Numbered from the stretch's first letter, positions 8,705 through 17,290 are shown. The stretch: 64,000 nt of DNA from Helicobacteraceae bacterium (GCA_947498025.1 CANMJR010000001.1:1-64000); one strand, 5' to 3'. Translations and numbers: made by a program. Notes: generated by a model not told the origin, from the letters alone.

Positions 8705-9683
8705 GCTAGATTATGCAAACTTTCTAAAAAAGAAAGATTTTGATTTTGCGAAACAATATTTAGATGATTTAAAAACTATAACAAAATTTGAAAAACCACA
8801 TGAAAGCATTGAAGAAAGATTCAATAGGTATAAGAAAAATGATAAATCATTTAAAAAAGTATTTAAAAATTATACTTTTGAAGATATGATATTAGCCAAT
8901 ACAGAAAAAATAAAAATAATTATTCGCCCTATAGATAGTGAAATTAAAAAATTAACAGCTACAAATAAAAAAGAAACTATTGAAAAGATTAAAAACTTAT
9001 TTAATTATTCAGACAAATATCAATCCAAAGTATTAACTCCATTTTTCACAAAAAATTTCAATTTCAGAACCTGTTTTTATTGCAACAAAGATTTTATTAC
9101 AAATTTTGATGCAAAAAAAGAAGTTTCAACTTTTCAACTTGACCATTTTTTTGATAAAGGAACTTATCCATATTTAGCACTTAGTTTTTACAATTTTATC
9201 CCATCTTGTAGCACTTGTAATTCAAGCAAAGTCAAAGGAAGTAAAAATACTTTTGAACATGATGCAAAGGTGGGGAAATTTCAAAATGAAACTTGTATCG
9301 CACCAAATGATGAAACTTTCGATTTTCACGAAAAAGTAAAATTCAAACTACTTTTAGATGATTCTTGTAAAAATTTACATGTAAATTCAAAAAATGATAT
9401 TGCCATTCCTCTCAGGGAAAACTATACAAATCAGTACGATAAATATAAAAAGATTTTCGAACTAGATACAAGATACAAAGCTCACAAAGATATAGTTTTT
9501 GAGATGTTACAAAAAGCTGAACTTTATCCAGAGAGCAGACTGAGAGAGTTGCAAGATTTAACAGGCATACCGTTCCAACAAATCAAAAAAGATATTTTTA
9601 ATCTTATCGATGAAAATGAGGATTTATCAAAACAGCCTTTTTCAAAACTAATAAAAGATATAAGCGAAGAGCTAAAACTTTAG
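8697..9683 (+). CDS. ptuB: Septu-like HNH endonuclease PtuB
   Basis: A 328-residue HNH nuclease. The ββα-metal module is clear: zinc-type cysteines CFYC (126-129) and CSTC (171-174), the catalytic LDH (148-150) and Asn166/Asn175 in SFYNFIPSCSTCNSSK. A helical N-terminal region (1-110) and a C-terminal region (about 230-328) flank it. The ATG overlaps the end of ptuA by eight bases, so translational coupling and an equimolar complex are likely. In known Septu systems PtuB is the effector nuclease held by PtuA; that assignment is by family and context. The product is AT-rich like ptuA. The gene converges with murI. Confidence 0.8.
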   Translation: MIKLDYANFLKKKDFDFAKQYLDDLKTITKFEKPHESIEERFNRYKKNDKSFKKVFKNYTFEDMILANTEKIKIIIRPIDSEIKKLTATNKKETIEKIKNLFNYSDKYQSKVLTPFFTKNFNFRTCFYCNKDFITNFDAKKEVSTFQLDHFFDKGTYPYLALSFYNFIPSCSTCNSSKVKGSKNTFEHDAKVGKFQNETCIAPNDETFDFHEKVKFKLLLDDSCKNLHVNSKNDIAIPLRENYTNQYDKYKKIFELDTRYKAHKDIVFEMLQKAELYPESRLRELQDLTGIPFQQIKKDIFNLIDENEDLSKQPFSKLIKDISEELKL

Positions 9684-9786
9684 GAACAGTTTGAAAAAAA
9701 TGACTAAAACAGTTCAACTTTTTCATCATATTTGACTAGAAGTTACGAAATATAGCTTTTTAGCGATGCAAAAAGTCTAATAAGTT

Positions 9787-10530
9787 TTAAAGATTAAGCC
9801 ACATCTTCGCAACCGCTCTGAGTGCTTCCGGGTTTTCTGAGGCGAAGAATTTGAGTTTTGGGTTTTTATATTTTGTCTCAAATGTAAACTCTTTTTCTAA
9901 GTGTTCAACAATTGCTTCGCCGGAATGAATCAAAATTGTATCTTTGCCGAAATAGTTTTGAATGGCATTTGAGATGAGGGGAAAGTGGGTGCAGCCGAGA
10001 ATGACGGCATGGGGAGTTTCTAAATCTTTAAAGTAGTGTTTAAGTGTGGCATCTAAAATCTCACCTTCGTAAATTCCCTCTTCAACCATAGGAACAAACA
10101 GCCCCGTCGCTTTTGCCTGCAGGTTGACAAAGCCCTGTTTATGAAGGCTTGTCTCATAGGCTTTTGAGTTTACGGTGGCTTTTGTACCGAGTATTAAAAT
10201 ATTTGAATTTTTGTCTTTCAGTGCATTGGATGTTGCAAGCACGCCCGACTCTACCACCCCGATAACAGGACATGCAGAACTCTCTCGCATCTCCTCAAGA
10301 GCGTACGCACTCACGGTGTTGCATGCAACTATGATGAGGTCAAGTTCAAAGTTTTTGAAAAACTCTACAGCCTCTATGGCATAGCGGATGATAGTGTTTT
10401 TGTCTTTAATGCCGTAGGGAACACGCGCCGTATCTCCGAAGTAAATAATCTCTTCAAAAAGTTCATGCTCTAAAAGCGATTTTACAACTGTTAGACCGCC
10501 GATTCCGCTATCAAATACCCCTAATTTCAT
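9787..10530 (-). CDS. murI: Glutamate racemase
   Basis: Interconverts L- and D-glutamate to supply D-Glu for peptidoglycan. The 247-residue length is normal. Hallmarks: the N-terminal GVFDSGIGGLTV with its catalytic Asp/Ser, YFGDTARVPYG, the first catalytic cysteine in VACNTVSA (about 70) and the second in GCTHFPLI (about 180). It is cytoplasmic. It lies two bases after the rho stop codon on the same strand, so the pair is probably co-transcribed. About 100 bases separate it from the convergent ptuB; there a short CTTTTT/AAAAAG hairpin (9756-9775) is the only terminator-like structure. Confidence 0.96.
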   Translation of the reverse strand: MKLGVFDSGIGGLTVVKSLLEHELFEEIIYFGDTARVPYGIKDKNTIIRYAIEAVEFFKNFELDLIIVACNTVSAYALEEMRESSACPVIGVVESGVLATSNALKDKNSNILILGTKATVNSKAYETSLHKQGFVNLQAKATGLFVPMVEEGIYEGEILDATLKHYFKDLETPHAVILGCTHFPLISNAIQNYFGKDTILIHSGEAIVEHLEKEFTFETKYKNPKLKFFASENPEALRAVAKMWLNL

Positions 10531-10532
10531 AG

Positions 10533-11903
10533 TTATTGGTTCGTGTTCATGCTTTCTAGGAACTCTTCATTCGTAGCTTTTTTGCCCATTGTCGTGTAAA
10601 CAAATTTGAGTGCTTCTATCTCATTATCCTGCTTGTGAATCATTTGGCGAAGGATAAACACTTTTTGCAGAACATCGGAACCGATGAGTAAATCATCTTT
10701 TCTTGTTCCTGATTTTAAGATGTCGATTGCAGGGAATATGCGTCTCTCTGCGATTTTACGGTCGAGCACAACTTCAGAGTTGCCGGTTCCTTTGAACTCT
10801 TCAAAGATAACTTCGTCCATCTTACTTCCCGTATCAATGAGGGCGGTAGCGATAATAGTTAAACTTCCGCCGTTTTCAATATTTCTGGCTGCTCCGAAAA
10901 AGCGTTTTGGTTTGTGAAGTGCGTTTGCATCCACACCGCCGGAGAGAACTTTACCGCTTGAAGGTGTTACGGTGTTGTAGGCACGCGCTAGACGAGTGAT
11001 AGAGTCAAGAAGAATGACTACATCTTTTCCTAACTCAACGCGTCTTTTCGCTTTTTCTATGACCATTTCGGCAACTTTTACATGGTTTTTTGCAGGCATG
11101 TCAAAGGTTGAACTGTAAACATCACCCTTAACGCTTCTCTCCATGTCCGTTACTTCTTCAGGTCTCTCATCTACAAGTAGAACCATCAAATCAATTTCAG
11201 GATGATTTGCGCTTATTCCATGTGCAATCTCTTTTAAAAGTTCTGTTTTACCGCTTCTTGGAGGTGCAACAATTAGACCCCTTTGCCCCTTGCCGATAGG
11301 TGCAAATAAATCCATCATTCGACCGATAAGCCCTTTTTCTCTATACTCTAATTTGATTTGTTCTAGTGGATAGAGCGGTGTTAAGTTTTCAAAAAGAGGT
11401 CTTTTTTTACTCTCTTCGGGCGGTAAGCCGTTTACAGCCTCTATTTTAATAAGTGCGTAGTATCTCTCTTGATCTTTTGGAGGGCGAACTTGACCTGTTA
11501 CAACATCCCCGTTTCTAAGTGCAAATCTTTTAATCTGAGTGTTTGAAACATAGGCATCGTTTATACTTTCGTTGAAACTTTTGTCAATCGAGCGGATAAA
11601 TCCATAGCCGTCTTGCATAATTTCTAAGATGCCGCTAAAGAGTATAAAGCCGCCTTGCTCTGTTTGAGCCTTTAAAATTTCAAAGATAATATCTTGTCTT
11701 TTTAACTCATTTGGATGTTCAACATTGAGCTCATTTGCGAGTGTTACCAACTCTTCAATTGTTTTTGCACGAAGGTCATCAACAGTTACACCTTTAACAG
11801 GAGTGTGGGAGCGGGTTTTGTTGTTTGGCTTTGTCGTTGTCTTGCGTGGTTGGGTCGGTGTTGCTGGGGTTGTCGAAGTTGCTTGTGAATTGTTTTCACT
11901 CAT
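10533..11903 (-). CDS. rho: Transcription termination factor Rho
   Basis: Hexameric RNA helicase that ends transcription. The order is a basic, Thr/Pro-rich N-terminal extension (1-38), a Rho N-terminal helical domain (about 40-85), a cold-shock-like RNA-binding domain ([15 protein letters not shown], about 100-170), and the RecA-type motor with Walker [11 protein letters not shown] and Walker [13 protein letters not shown], then the Q-loop/R-loop region [22 protein letters not shown] (read in parts). 456 residues; the extra length against E. coli is the N-terminal extension. Essential housekeeping gene, upstream of murI with a two-base gap. Confidence 0.97.
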   Translation of the reverse strand: MSENNSQATSTTPATPTQPRKTTTKPNNKTRSHTPVKGVTVDDLRAKTIEELVTLANELNVEHPNELKRQDIIFEILKAQTEQGGFILFSGILEIMQDGYGFIRSIDKSFNESINDAYVSNTQIKRFALRNGDVVTGQVRPPKDQERYYALIKIEAVNGLPPEESKKRPLFENLTPLYPLEQIKLEYREKGLIGRMMDLFAPIGKGQRGLIVAPPRSGKTELLKEIAHGISANHPEIDLMVLLVDERPEEVTDMERSVKGDVYSSTFDMPAKNHVKVAEMVIEKAKRRVELGKDVVILLDSITRLARAYNTVTPSSGKVLSGGVDANALHKPKRFFGAARNIENGGSLTIIATALIDTGSKMDEVIFEEFKGTGNSEVVLDRKIAERRIFPAIDILKSGTRKDDLLIGSDVLQKVFILRQMIHKQDNEIEALKFVYTTMGKKATNEEFLESMNTNQ

Positions 11904-12037
11904 TAAGTAATTACCTTAGATTATTGGGATTTTTTTGCATAACGCATAAATTAGAGGATATTGAGATATGTAAATATCTGTTTTGATGCCGTAATTTTAC
12001 ACTATTTGAAGAGGCAATGTCAAGTTTTAAGCCATTC

Positions 12038-13216
12038 TTAACTTTTTAAATTTGAAATTGCATCCACAACACTTGAGATATTTACTTTTGCTTCACTGAG
12101 TGTTGCTTGGGTTTTTTCTGCAAGATTTCTAACTTCATCCGCCACCACTGCGAATCCTCTTCCATGTTCACCGGCGCTTGCCGCTTCTATGGCCGCATTG
12201 AGAGCAAGCAGATTTGTCTCTTCCGCAATATCCGAGATAGTCTCCAGTATATGGAATATGTTATGGCTTTTATGCTTGAGAGAGAGTAATTTTTCATTAA
12301 ACTCTGCATCGTTCTCATGAGGTTGTCTTTCTAAGCTTTTCAAATTTTCTTGAAATTCACTGATAAGCGCCTGTTGTGAATCTTGCAGCTCTGCTATTTT
12401 TTTCTTAAGCTCTTGTATGTCATGTTCGAGAGCTCTCTTCTCTTTTTTTAGTTCATCGTTTGCTCTGTTTTGCTCTTCATGCCAAGATGCTTTTAGGCGT
12501 TCTAAATGCTTCACTTCATTTAAAACATTATTATGCACTTTTTGCAGATTCGCTAGGGCATCACCATCATCACTGTTTTCTGTAATAGTAGTTTCTACAT
12601 GGCTGGTTTCTGCATGCTGAGGAGGTGCTTCCTTTGCCTTTTCTGAGCTATCGCTCTCCTCTTTGCTTTGTGTTTTATCCATCTCCGGCAGATTTGCAAA
12701 GATATCGTTAATGTTGCGGCTGGGCTTATCGTTATTGATTAAGGCAGTGTTTTGATTTCTAAAGAAAAAATAACTTACGCTAAACCCTAGAATAAGGGCT
12801 ACAATGCCTAAAAGTATAAAAAAAGGAAGAGGATTCTCGGACTCGGACTCGTTTGAGTTGGTTCTAATAAACTCCAAACCATACTTATTCATCTGTGTAT
12901 AGAGCTCTACTAAATTTTCTACATCACTCTTTTTAATCTTCTGGTTATTCATTTTTATTAAGGAGAAGAGCTTTAATGTCTCTTGCTCTACATCTTTGAG
13001 TGCATTACCGCTATGCTCACCTAGAGCATAAGCAGTTGTTATTTTGTCATGCGTTGCCAAAACTAACAGGTAGAGGGAAACTTTTTCTTCTGCTGAGAGT
13101 AGGGGAGATATTTTCTCAATTCCCGCATTGAGCTGTTCATACTCCTGCTCTATATCAAACGCCGACGAAGCTAAAATAGCTACATTTAATAAAATTATTA
13201 CTATTAGTGATTTCAT
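12038..13216 (-). CDS. MCP-like membrane protein with truncated signalling hairpin
   Basis: A 392-residue protein with a signal peptide/first membrane segment (1-20), a helical periplasmic region (20-128), one transmembrane segment (about 130-152), a long coiled coil (about 215-300) and, at the C-terminus, the receptor hairpin tip [19 protein letters not shown]...[16 protein letters not shown]. The chain stops only about 25 residues after that tip, so most of the return helix and the usual methylation region are missing, and no HAMP domain is evident. It may still contact CheA/CheW through the tip. It follows the 174-residue gene on the same strand with a 34-base gap. The stop is genuine in frame; no frameshift continuation was found. 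Confidence 0.8.
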   Translation of the reverse strand: MKSLIVIILLNVAILASSAFDIEQEYEQLNAGIEKISPLLSAEEKVSLYLLVLATHDKITTAYALGEHSGNALKDVEQETLKLFSLIKMNNQKIKKSDVENLVELYTQMNKYGLEFIRTNSNESESENPLPFFILLGIVALILGFSVSYFFFRNQNTALINNDKPSRNINDIFANLPEMDKTQSKEESDSSEKAKEAPPQHAETSHVETTITENSDDGDALANLQKVHNNVLNEVKHLERLKASWHEEQNRANDELKKEKRALEHDIQELKKKIAELQDSQQALISEFQENLKSLERQPHENDAEFNEKLLSLKHKSHNIFHILETISDIAEETNLLALNAAIEAASAGEHGRGFAVVADEVRNLAEKTQATLSEAKVNISSVVDAISNLKS

Positions 13217-13250
13217 ACACTTTTACAAGCATATACTATTCCAAAAAAAA

Positions 13251-13775
13251 CTAGGCGTACAGTTTTTTATTGTAATCATCAAACTCTTGAAGAGTTTTCT
13301 CTAATAATTTTTTTGCATCTTCAAAAATTTTATCTATAGAATCACTCTGTTTTAGAGCGTTGTCAAACATTTTGACTATATTTGTTTTTACATAATTTTT
13401 TGTATCTTCATCTTTTTCTTTCATAGGTGCAAAAATATCCGCTATCTTGTTTGCCAGCTTTGTAACAGGAGTTTGCGGTGCATCCTGCTCTAGCTCTTTT
13501 AAAAATGAATCAATAAACGGTTTTGCGATTTTCATAAAAGCATCTATCTCTTTTTTGTCATTCTCATCTATTCCATTGCCGGTTATAGAGAATTGAAACG
13601 ACTGCATAGAGGAGAAAGAGAGGCTATCTTTGCTTACATTCTCGCTCTCTTCATGCGACAGAGAAAGTTCTTTTTTATTCGCAAAATCCATGTTGATAAC
13701 ATCACCGCTCGATGTTTTCATTCTTATATTTAAATCGTGTGATGCATAGGAATTTAATCCATAGGATGTGTTCAT
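13251..13775 (-). CDS. Uncharacterised 174-residue protein
   Basis: I do not recognise a named family. The N-terminal 60 residues are polar (MNTSYGLNSYASHDLNIRM..), followed by FQFSITGNGIDENDKKEIDAFMKIAKPFIDSFLKEL (read as two parts) and a strongly helical, charged C-terminal half. There is no signal peptide or membrane segment. The style recalls small cytoplasmic proteins encoded near motility or chemotaxis genes in this phylum; the neighbour downstream is the MCP-like protein, with which it probably forms a two-gene unit. Function is not predicted. The divergent gene at 13906 shares its upstream region. Confidence 0.6.
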   Translation of the reverse strand: MNTSYGLNSYASHDLNIRMKTSSGDVINMDFANKKELSLSHEESENVSKDSLSFSSMQSFQFSITGNGIDENDKKEIDAFMKIAKPFIDSFLKELEQDAPQTPVTKLANKIADIFAPMKEKDEDTKNYVKTNIVKMFDNALKQSDSIDKIFEDAKKLLEKTLQEFDDYNKKLYA

Positions 13776-13868
13776 AATGTGCCCCTTGTAATTTTCAATA
13801 CTATCGGAAAATGCAGAAATTCTTTTAATCTTTTTCTTTATTTTAGATTTTACTTATAATTAAACCAA

Positions 13869-13874
13869 TATAAT
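13869..13874 (+). promoter_or_regulatory. Predicted -10 box for the tandem-repeat envelope protein
   Basis: TATAAT at 13869-13874. The expected transcript start (about 13881) lies after an upstream in-frame ATG at 13873, which argues that translation begins at 13906 instead, behind GGGGGAAGAG. Confidence 0.5.
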
Positions 13875-13905
13875 GATTTCAAAATTTATTTCGGGGGAAG
13901 AGCAC

Positions 13906-14922
13906 ATGAAAGTTATTTTTACAGCAGTGATGACTATACTGATAAGCAGTTCCTTAGGAGCCTATACAAAACAGATTGTTTTTGATAGTTTTAAAGACAA
14001 AGAGAGCGCGCATGCTGCATTTGAAAAACTAAAGAGTGATGAAATCTACAGTAAACTTGAACTTATTTCAAAAGAGAATGATTTTACTATTCATGTTATC
14101 GGCTCTTCCGGACAAAATCTTTTGGTTGCAGAACCTATAAAAAATCAGTTTATACTCGAAGAGACACTGAAATTGGTTGTACAGAAGTTTAACAATGCCA
14201 GTATAAAAGATATTGAAAAAGCATCGCAAAAAGCAGTGCAAATATTATCTACCGATAGTGCATCCACCTCGGAATATCCAAAAAAAATCATGTTGGGATC
14301 ATATTCTCTAAAAGAGGGTGCCTATGAGGAGCTAAAAAGGTTTCAAGAGGATGAGGTATATGAAAAGCTTAACTCATTGGCCGGAAAAAATGATTTTGTA
14401 ATTCATGTCCGACCTCTTGACAACTATACTGTTTTGGTTGTAGAACCTATAAAAAATAAAGAGATGCATGAAGAGGTTATGCGTCTTGTTACTTCTAAGT
14501 TTGAGGGTGTATATAGTCTAGAATATAGCGGAGCAACCCAAACCAAAGAAGAAGAGCAAAGCCTTGAAGTATCGGTAGCAGCAGTGCCGGCAGTCATTCC
14601 TGCAAAAACAAAAGTTGCAGATAAAAATATTTCGGCAACAAAAACAGATGCTAATATCACTCAACCTTTAGTGCATGCGACTCAAAAAGATACGAATGTT
14701 TCAGTAGTAGCACAACTCGATAGTGACAAAAGCAAAGCAGAGACAAAAGTTGTAACAAAAAGTGCAAAAAAAGAAGAGACAATAGTTGTTAAAAGGGTAA
14801 AAGAAGAGGCAGAAGGGGAGAGTTCATTTGCCATGTTTGTTTGGCTATTTATATTGGGCGTAGCAGCCGGAGCGATAATATATGTATATCCAAAAGCAAA
14901 ACGAGTGTATAACCAGTATTAA
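13906..14922 (+). CDS. Exported protein with two tandem SPOR-like repeats and C-terminal membrane anchor
   Basis: 338 residues from the ATG at 13906, chosen for the strong GGGGGAAG ribosome binding site and a following signal peptide (MKVIFTAVMTILISSSLGA). Two homologous blocks of about 75 residues follow: KQIVFDSFKDKESAHAAFEK..VAEPIKNQF..LKLVVQKF and KKIMLGSYSLKEGAYEELKR..VVEPIKNKE..MRLVTSKF. Their size and pattern are like SPOR-type peptidoglycan-binding repeats, but the match is weak. A Lys/Thr/Val-rich linker (about 220-305) leads to a transmembrane helix (about 310-330) with a short basic tail. Likely periplasmic with an inner-membrane anchor; the function is inferred only from layout. 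Confidence 0.65.
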   Translation: MKVIFTAVMTILISSSLGAYTKQIVFDSFKDKESAHAAFEKLKSDEIYSKLELISKENDFTIHVIGSSGQNLLVAEPIKNQFILEETLKLVVQKFNNASIKDIEKASQKAVQILSTDSASTSEYPKKIMLGSYSLKEGAYEELKRFQEDEVYEKLNSLAGKNDFVIHVRPLDNYTVLVVEPIKNKEMHEEVMRLVTSKFEGVYSLEYSGATQTKEEEQSLEVSVAAVPAVIPAKTKVADKNISATKTDANITQPLVHATQKDTNVSVVAQLDSDKSKAETKVVTKSAKKEETIVVKRVKEEAEGESSFAMFVWLFILGVAAGAIIYVYPKAKRVYNQY

Positions 14923-15015
14923 AAGTGTTTTTAAAAAGAGGGACATGAAAGAAGTTTATTGACAAAATATAAAATTGGATTGGCATGTTGGATTACAAGC
15001 AAAAGTTATCAAAGA
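14923..15015. other. Decayed sequence before the AAA/DUF4276 cassette
   Basis: AT-rich bases after the previous stop that carry fragments of former coding sequence but no intact gene. They lead into the methyltransferase-tail remnant at 15016-15075 in the same reading frame (LACWITSKSYQRQYKL). Confidence 0.4.
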
Positions 15016-15075
15016 CAGTATAAATTGTATTATTTAACTGATGAAGAAATAAAAATTATTGAAGGTAATAGATGA
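15016..15075 (+). pseudogene. Remnant of a DNA methyltransferase/type IIG C-terminus (left copy)
   Basis: The frame ending at the TGA 15073-15075 reads QYKLYYLTDEEIKIIEGNR. This matches the extreme C-terminal pattern of Eco57I/type IIG-like methyltransferases (LVYxLYGLTxEEIxIVE), from memory of that family. Nothing upstream is intact. Its TGA overlaps the ATG of the AAA gene, as if that gene had followed the intact methyltransferase. A similar tail occurs at 16931-16997. Confidence 0.5.
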
Positions 15076-16154
15076 AAATAGATGCTATAAGTATAAAAAA
15101 TTATAAATCTATTAAAGATATAGATGATTTAAAACTTACAAATCTAAATATTTTGATTGGTGCCAATGGTGCAGGAAAATCAAACTTCATCTCTTTTTTT
15201 AAAATGCTTAACATGATGATAGAAAAAAAGTTTCAAGAGTATGTAAAAGTGCAGGGTGGAGCAGATAATATTTTGTATTTTGGTTCAAAAATTTCATCGG
15301 AAATTTGTGCAACAATTGATTTTAAGAATAATATATATAGATTTATACTAAAACCAAATGAAGATGATACACTATTTTTTGCTGAAGAAGCAACGCCTTA
15401 CGTAGGAGAAAATATTATAGGTAAGGCTACCTTTGAAACTCAGCTTTTTAATGCAAAAGGTTCGAAAATATATGGAAAATATCATAAAGGAGTTGCTGAT
15501 TACGTAATTGATGCTTTACAGTCATGGAAAGTTTACCATTTTCACGATACAAGTTCAACGGCAGGTGTAAAAAAATATTGTGATATATCAAATAACAGAA
15601 AATTAGCTCCAGATGCCTCAAATTTGGCGGCTTTTTTATATCTGCTTAAAATAAAATTTCCTGATAGTTTCTTTATGATAGAAGAAAGCATCAAACTTAT
15701 AGCACCCTATTTTGATAGATTTATTTTAGAACCCGATGCATTGAACGAGGAACGAATTAGATTAGAGTGGTTAGAAATAGGAAGTGATAAAATTTTTAAT
15801 GCAAATCATCTCTCAGATGGAACTCTGCGAATGATATGTTTAACTACACTTTTGCTTCAACCAAATGCAGCAGACACAATCATAATAGATGAACCTGAAC
15901 TTGGGCTTCATCCTTATGCCATAACTGTTCTGGCAGCACTTATGAAAAGTTTTGCGATTGATAAGCAACTAATAGTTTCTACTCAATCAGTGTCTTTGAT
16001 AAATCAATTTGAGCCTAAAGACATTGTCGTAACGGATAAAATTGACGGAACATCAGTTTTTAGAAGATTGGAAGAAAATGAGCTGGCTGACTGGGTAGGC
16101 GAATACTCTTTGGGTGAGATATGGGAAAAAAATATTATCGGTGGTCGCCCATGA
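15072..16154 (+). CDS. AAA_21/OLD-like ATPase of a two-gene defence-type cassette
   Basis: A 360-residue ABC/RecF-type ATPase. Walker A is IGANGAGKSN (29-38), LSDGTLRM near 247 is the signature-like element, Walker B TIIIDEPELGLHP lies near 269-281, and STQSVSL near 302 replaces the usual SHS switch. Family AAA_21 (PF13304). The next gene, a DUF4276 protein, starts on an ATGA overlap, so the two are translationally coupled. ATPase plus TOPRIM-like partner is the layout of anti-phage systems such as PARIS (AriA/AriB) and AbiL; a matching role here is inferred. AT-rich, and sits between decayed mobile gene fragments. Confidence 0.75.
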   Translation: MKIDAISIKNYKSIKDIDDLKLTNLNILIGANGAGKSNFISFFKMLNMMIEKKFQEYVKVQGGADNILYFGSKISSEICATIDFKNNIYRFILKPNEDDTLFFAEEATPYVGENIIGKATFETQLFNAKGSKIYGKYHKGVADYVIDALQSWKVYHFHDTSSTAGVKKYCDISNNRKLAPDASNLAAFLYLLKIKFPDSFFMIEESIKLIAPYFDRFILEPDALNEERIRLEWLEIGSDKIFNANHLSDGTLRMICLTTLLLQPNAADTIIIDEPELGLHPYAITVLAALMKSFAIDKQLIVSTQSVSLINQFEPKDIVVTDKIDGTSVFRRLEENELADWVGEYSLGEIWEKNIIGGRP

Positions 16155-16786
16155 GCAAAGTTCTTATGTTGGTTGAGGGAGACACCGAAGAAAGATTTGC
16201 CAAAGAGTTGTTAAAACCTCATTTTGAGCAAAAAGGAATTTTTATTATTCCGAGAAATTTAAAAGGTGTAGGGAATTATAAAGCAATTCATCATGAAATA
16301 AAAATACTTTTAAAAGATAGTAATGCTATATCTGTTACTACAATGCTTGATCTTTATAGAATACCATCCGATTTTCCAGGTTTTAAAGATTTGCAAAAAG
16401 ATTTACATTTTAGAAAAAAAGTTGAAAAGTTAGAGATTTTATTTGCTGAAGATATTGATAATAGTAAGTTTTTACCTTATTTGCAGTTACATGAATTTGA
16501 AGCACTTCTTTTTAGTGATGTGTCGCACTTTAAAAAAATTCCAAATATAGGAAATAAAATCTCTGAATTTGAAAAAATCATCTCTTCAAAAGAACCGGAA
16601 GAAATAAATGACTTGCCAAATACTTCACCTGCAAATAGAATAAAAAAAATATTTAGCTTTTATGATAAAAAGCTTCATGGGATAATAATAGCAAAATCAA
16701 TAGGATTAGATAAGATGAGAGAAAAGTGTCCTCATTTTCATAGCTGGATAGAGTCAATTGAAAGTCTGACATCTCAAAAACTTTAA
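16151..16786 (+). CDS. DUF4276 (TOPRIM-like) partner protein
   Basis: 211 residues from the ATG at 16151, preferred over an in-frame ATG at 16121 because it forms the usual ATGA overlap and puts VEGDTEE at residues 8-14. DUF4276 (PF14103) hallmarks are all present: VEGDTEE, TTMLDLYRIPSDFPGF (63-78) and LQLHEFEALLFSD (111-123). The acidic residues Glu9 and Asp67 are placed like TOPRIM catalytic positions. The likely role is the effector (nuclease) half of the cassette with the upstream ATPase, by analogy with AriB/AbiLii; the activity has not been shown for this family to my knowledge. Confidence 0.75.
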   Translation: MSKVLMLVEGDTEERFAKELLKPHFEQKGIFIIPRNLKGVGNYKAIHHEIKILLKDSNAISVTTMLDLYRIPSDFPGFKDLQKDLHFRKKVEKLEILFAEDIDNSKFLPYLQLHEFEALLFSDVSHFKKIPNIGNKISEFEKIISSKEPEEINDLPNTSPANRIKKIFSFYDKKLHGIIIAKSIGLDKMREKCPHFHSWIESIESLTSQKL

Positions 16787-16862
16787 ACTCAATGCAAACA
16801 CGATAGAATGGGCAAACGGTGCAGATATAGCACCTGAGAGAATTTATGAGATAGCACAGTAA
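16782..16862 (+). pseudogene. DUF2442 C-terminal remnant
   Basis: The frame 16782-16862 reads FKLNANTIEWANGADIAPE followed by RIYEIAQ and stop. The NTIxWxNGADIAPExLYE motif is the typical end of DUF2442 proteins, often found beside DUF4160 in toxin-antitoxin-like pairs. The N-terminal half is absent: the frame starts inside the DUF4276 tail. Confidence 0.6.
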
Positions 16863-16903
16863 AAAAATTAAGTTGACATGTGGAAGTTTAAAATTATCCA
16901 CTT

Positions 16904-16997
16904 GCCGACGCAAGAGAACAGGATACAAAAACGGACGAGTTGGTCTATAAGTTGTATAATCTAAGCGATAAAGAGATAAAAATTATAAGAGGAACGC
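16904..16997 (+). pseudogene. Remnant of a DNA methyltransferase/type IIG C-terminus (right copy)
   Basis: The frame reads ADAREQDTKTDELVYKLYNL then SDKEIKIIRG. It fits the same type IIG/methyltransferase tail pattern as 15016-15075 (YKLYNLSDKEIKIIRG against YKLYYLTDEEIKIIEG). The body of the gene is missing: a stop at 16889-16891 precedes it. Confidence 0.5.
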
Positions 16998-17203
16998 ATG
17001 AATGTAACGATACATTTAGAAATACAAAATGATTTAAAAGATGCTTTACTTGCTTTTTTGAAGTTGTTGCCATCCACTGCTGTTAGAATATATGAGGAAG
17101 ATGACACGACATTTACGGAAGAAGATTAGGCGGCATTTGCAAAAGTGATGGACGAAAAGAGCAGAGTGTTAGTTTAGATGAATTAAAACAGAAGTATCTC
17201 TAA
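16998..17203 (+). pseudogene. Broken antitoxin gene
   Basis: The ATG at 16998 opens MNVTIHLEIQNDLKDALLAF..., continuing to a TAG at 17127-17129. Directly beyond, in the same frame, comes AAFAKVMDEKSR, and after one frame change QSVSLDELKQKYL with a stop at 17201-17203. Together this reads as a small ribbon/RelB-like antitoxin with FTEED-Y-AAFAKVMDE, where the tyrosine codon has become TAG and a frameshift follows. Two lesions make it non-functional. Confidence 0.6.
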
Positions 17204-17290
17204 ATGTATCGTCTTGAAATTTCCAAAGACGTTGATGAAATTTTGATATATGTTTATAAGGCTGATAGCAGGGGCGATATTTATAAGTGA
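17204..17290 (+). pseudogene. RelE/ParE-type toxin with internal deletion
   Basis: Starts one base after the antitoxin stop: MYRLEISKDVDEILIYVYKA then DSRGDIYK and stop, 28 codons. The beginning matches the N-terminus of RelE/ParE toxins, and the end resembles their usual C-terminus (HRxDIYK); about 50 central codons are missing. An intact frame through a deletion suggests loss of the toxin after the antitoxin broke. Confidence 0.55.

Noticed and set aside
5915-9683. Retron or abortive RT system
   Set aside because: No reverse transcriptase motif (YxDD) or msr-like hairpin lies near the PtuAB pair.
9684-9786. Terminator between ptuB and murI
   Set aside because: Only a six-base stem (9756-9775) was found, too weak to call as a separate terminator.
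16121-16150. Upstream ATG of the DUF4276 gene
   Set aside because: It lies inside the AAA gene and would add ten residues; the ATG at 16151 gives the usual ATGA overlap and family N-terminus.
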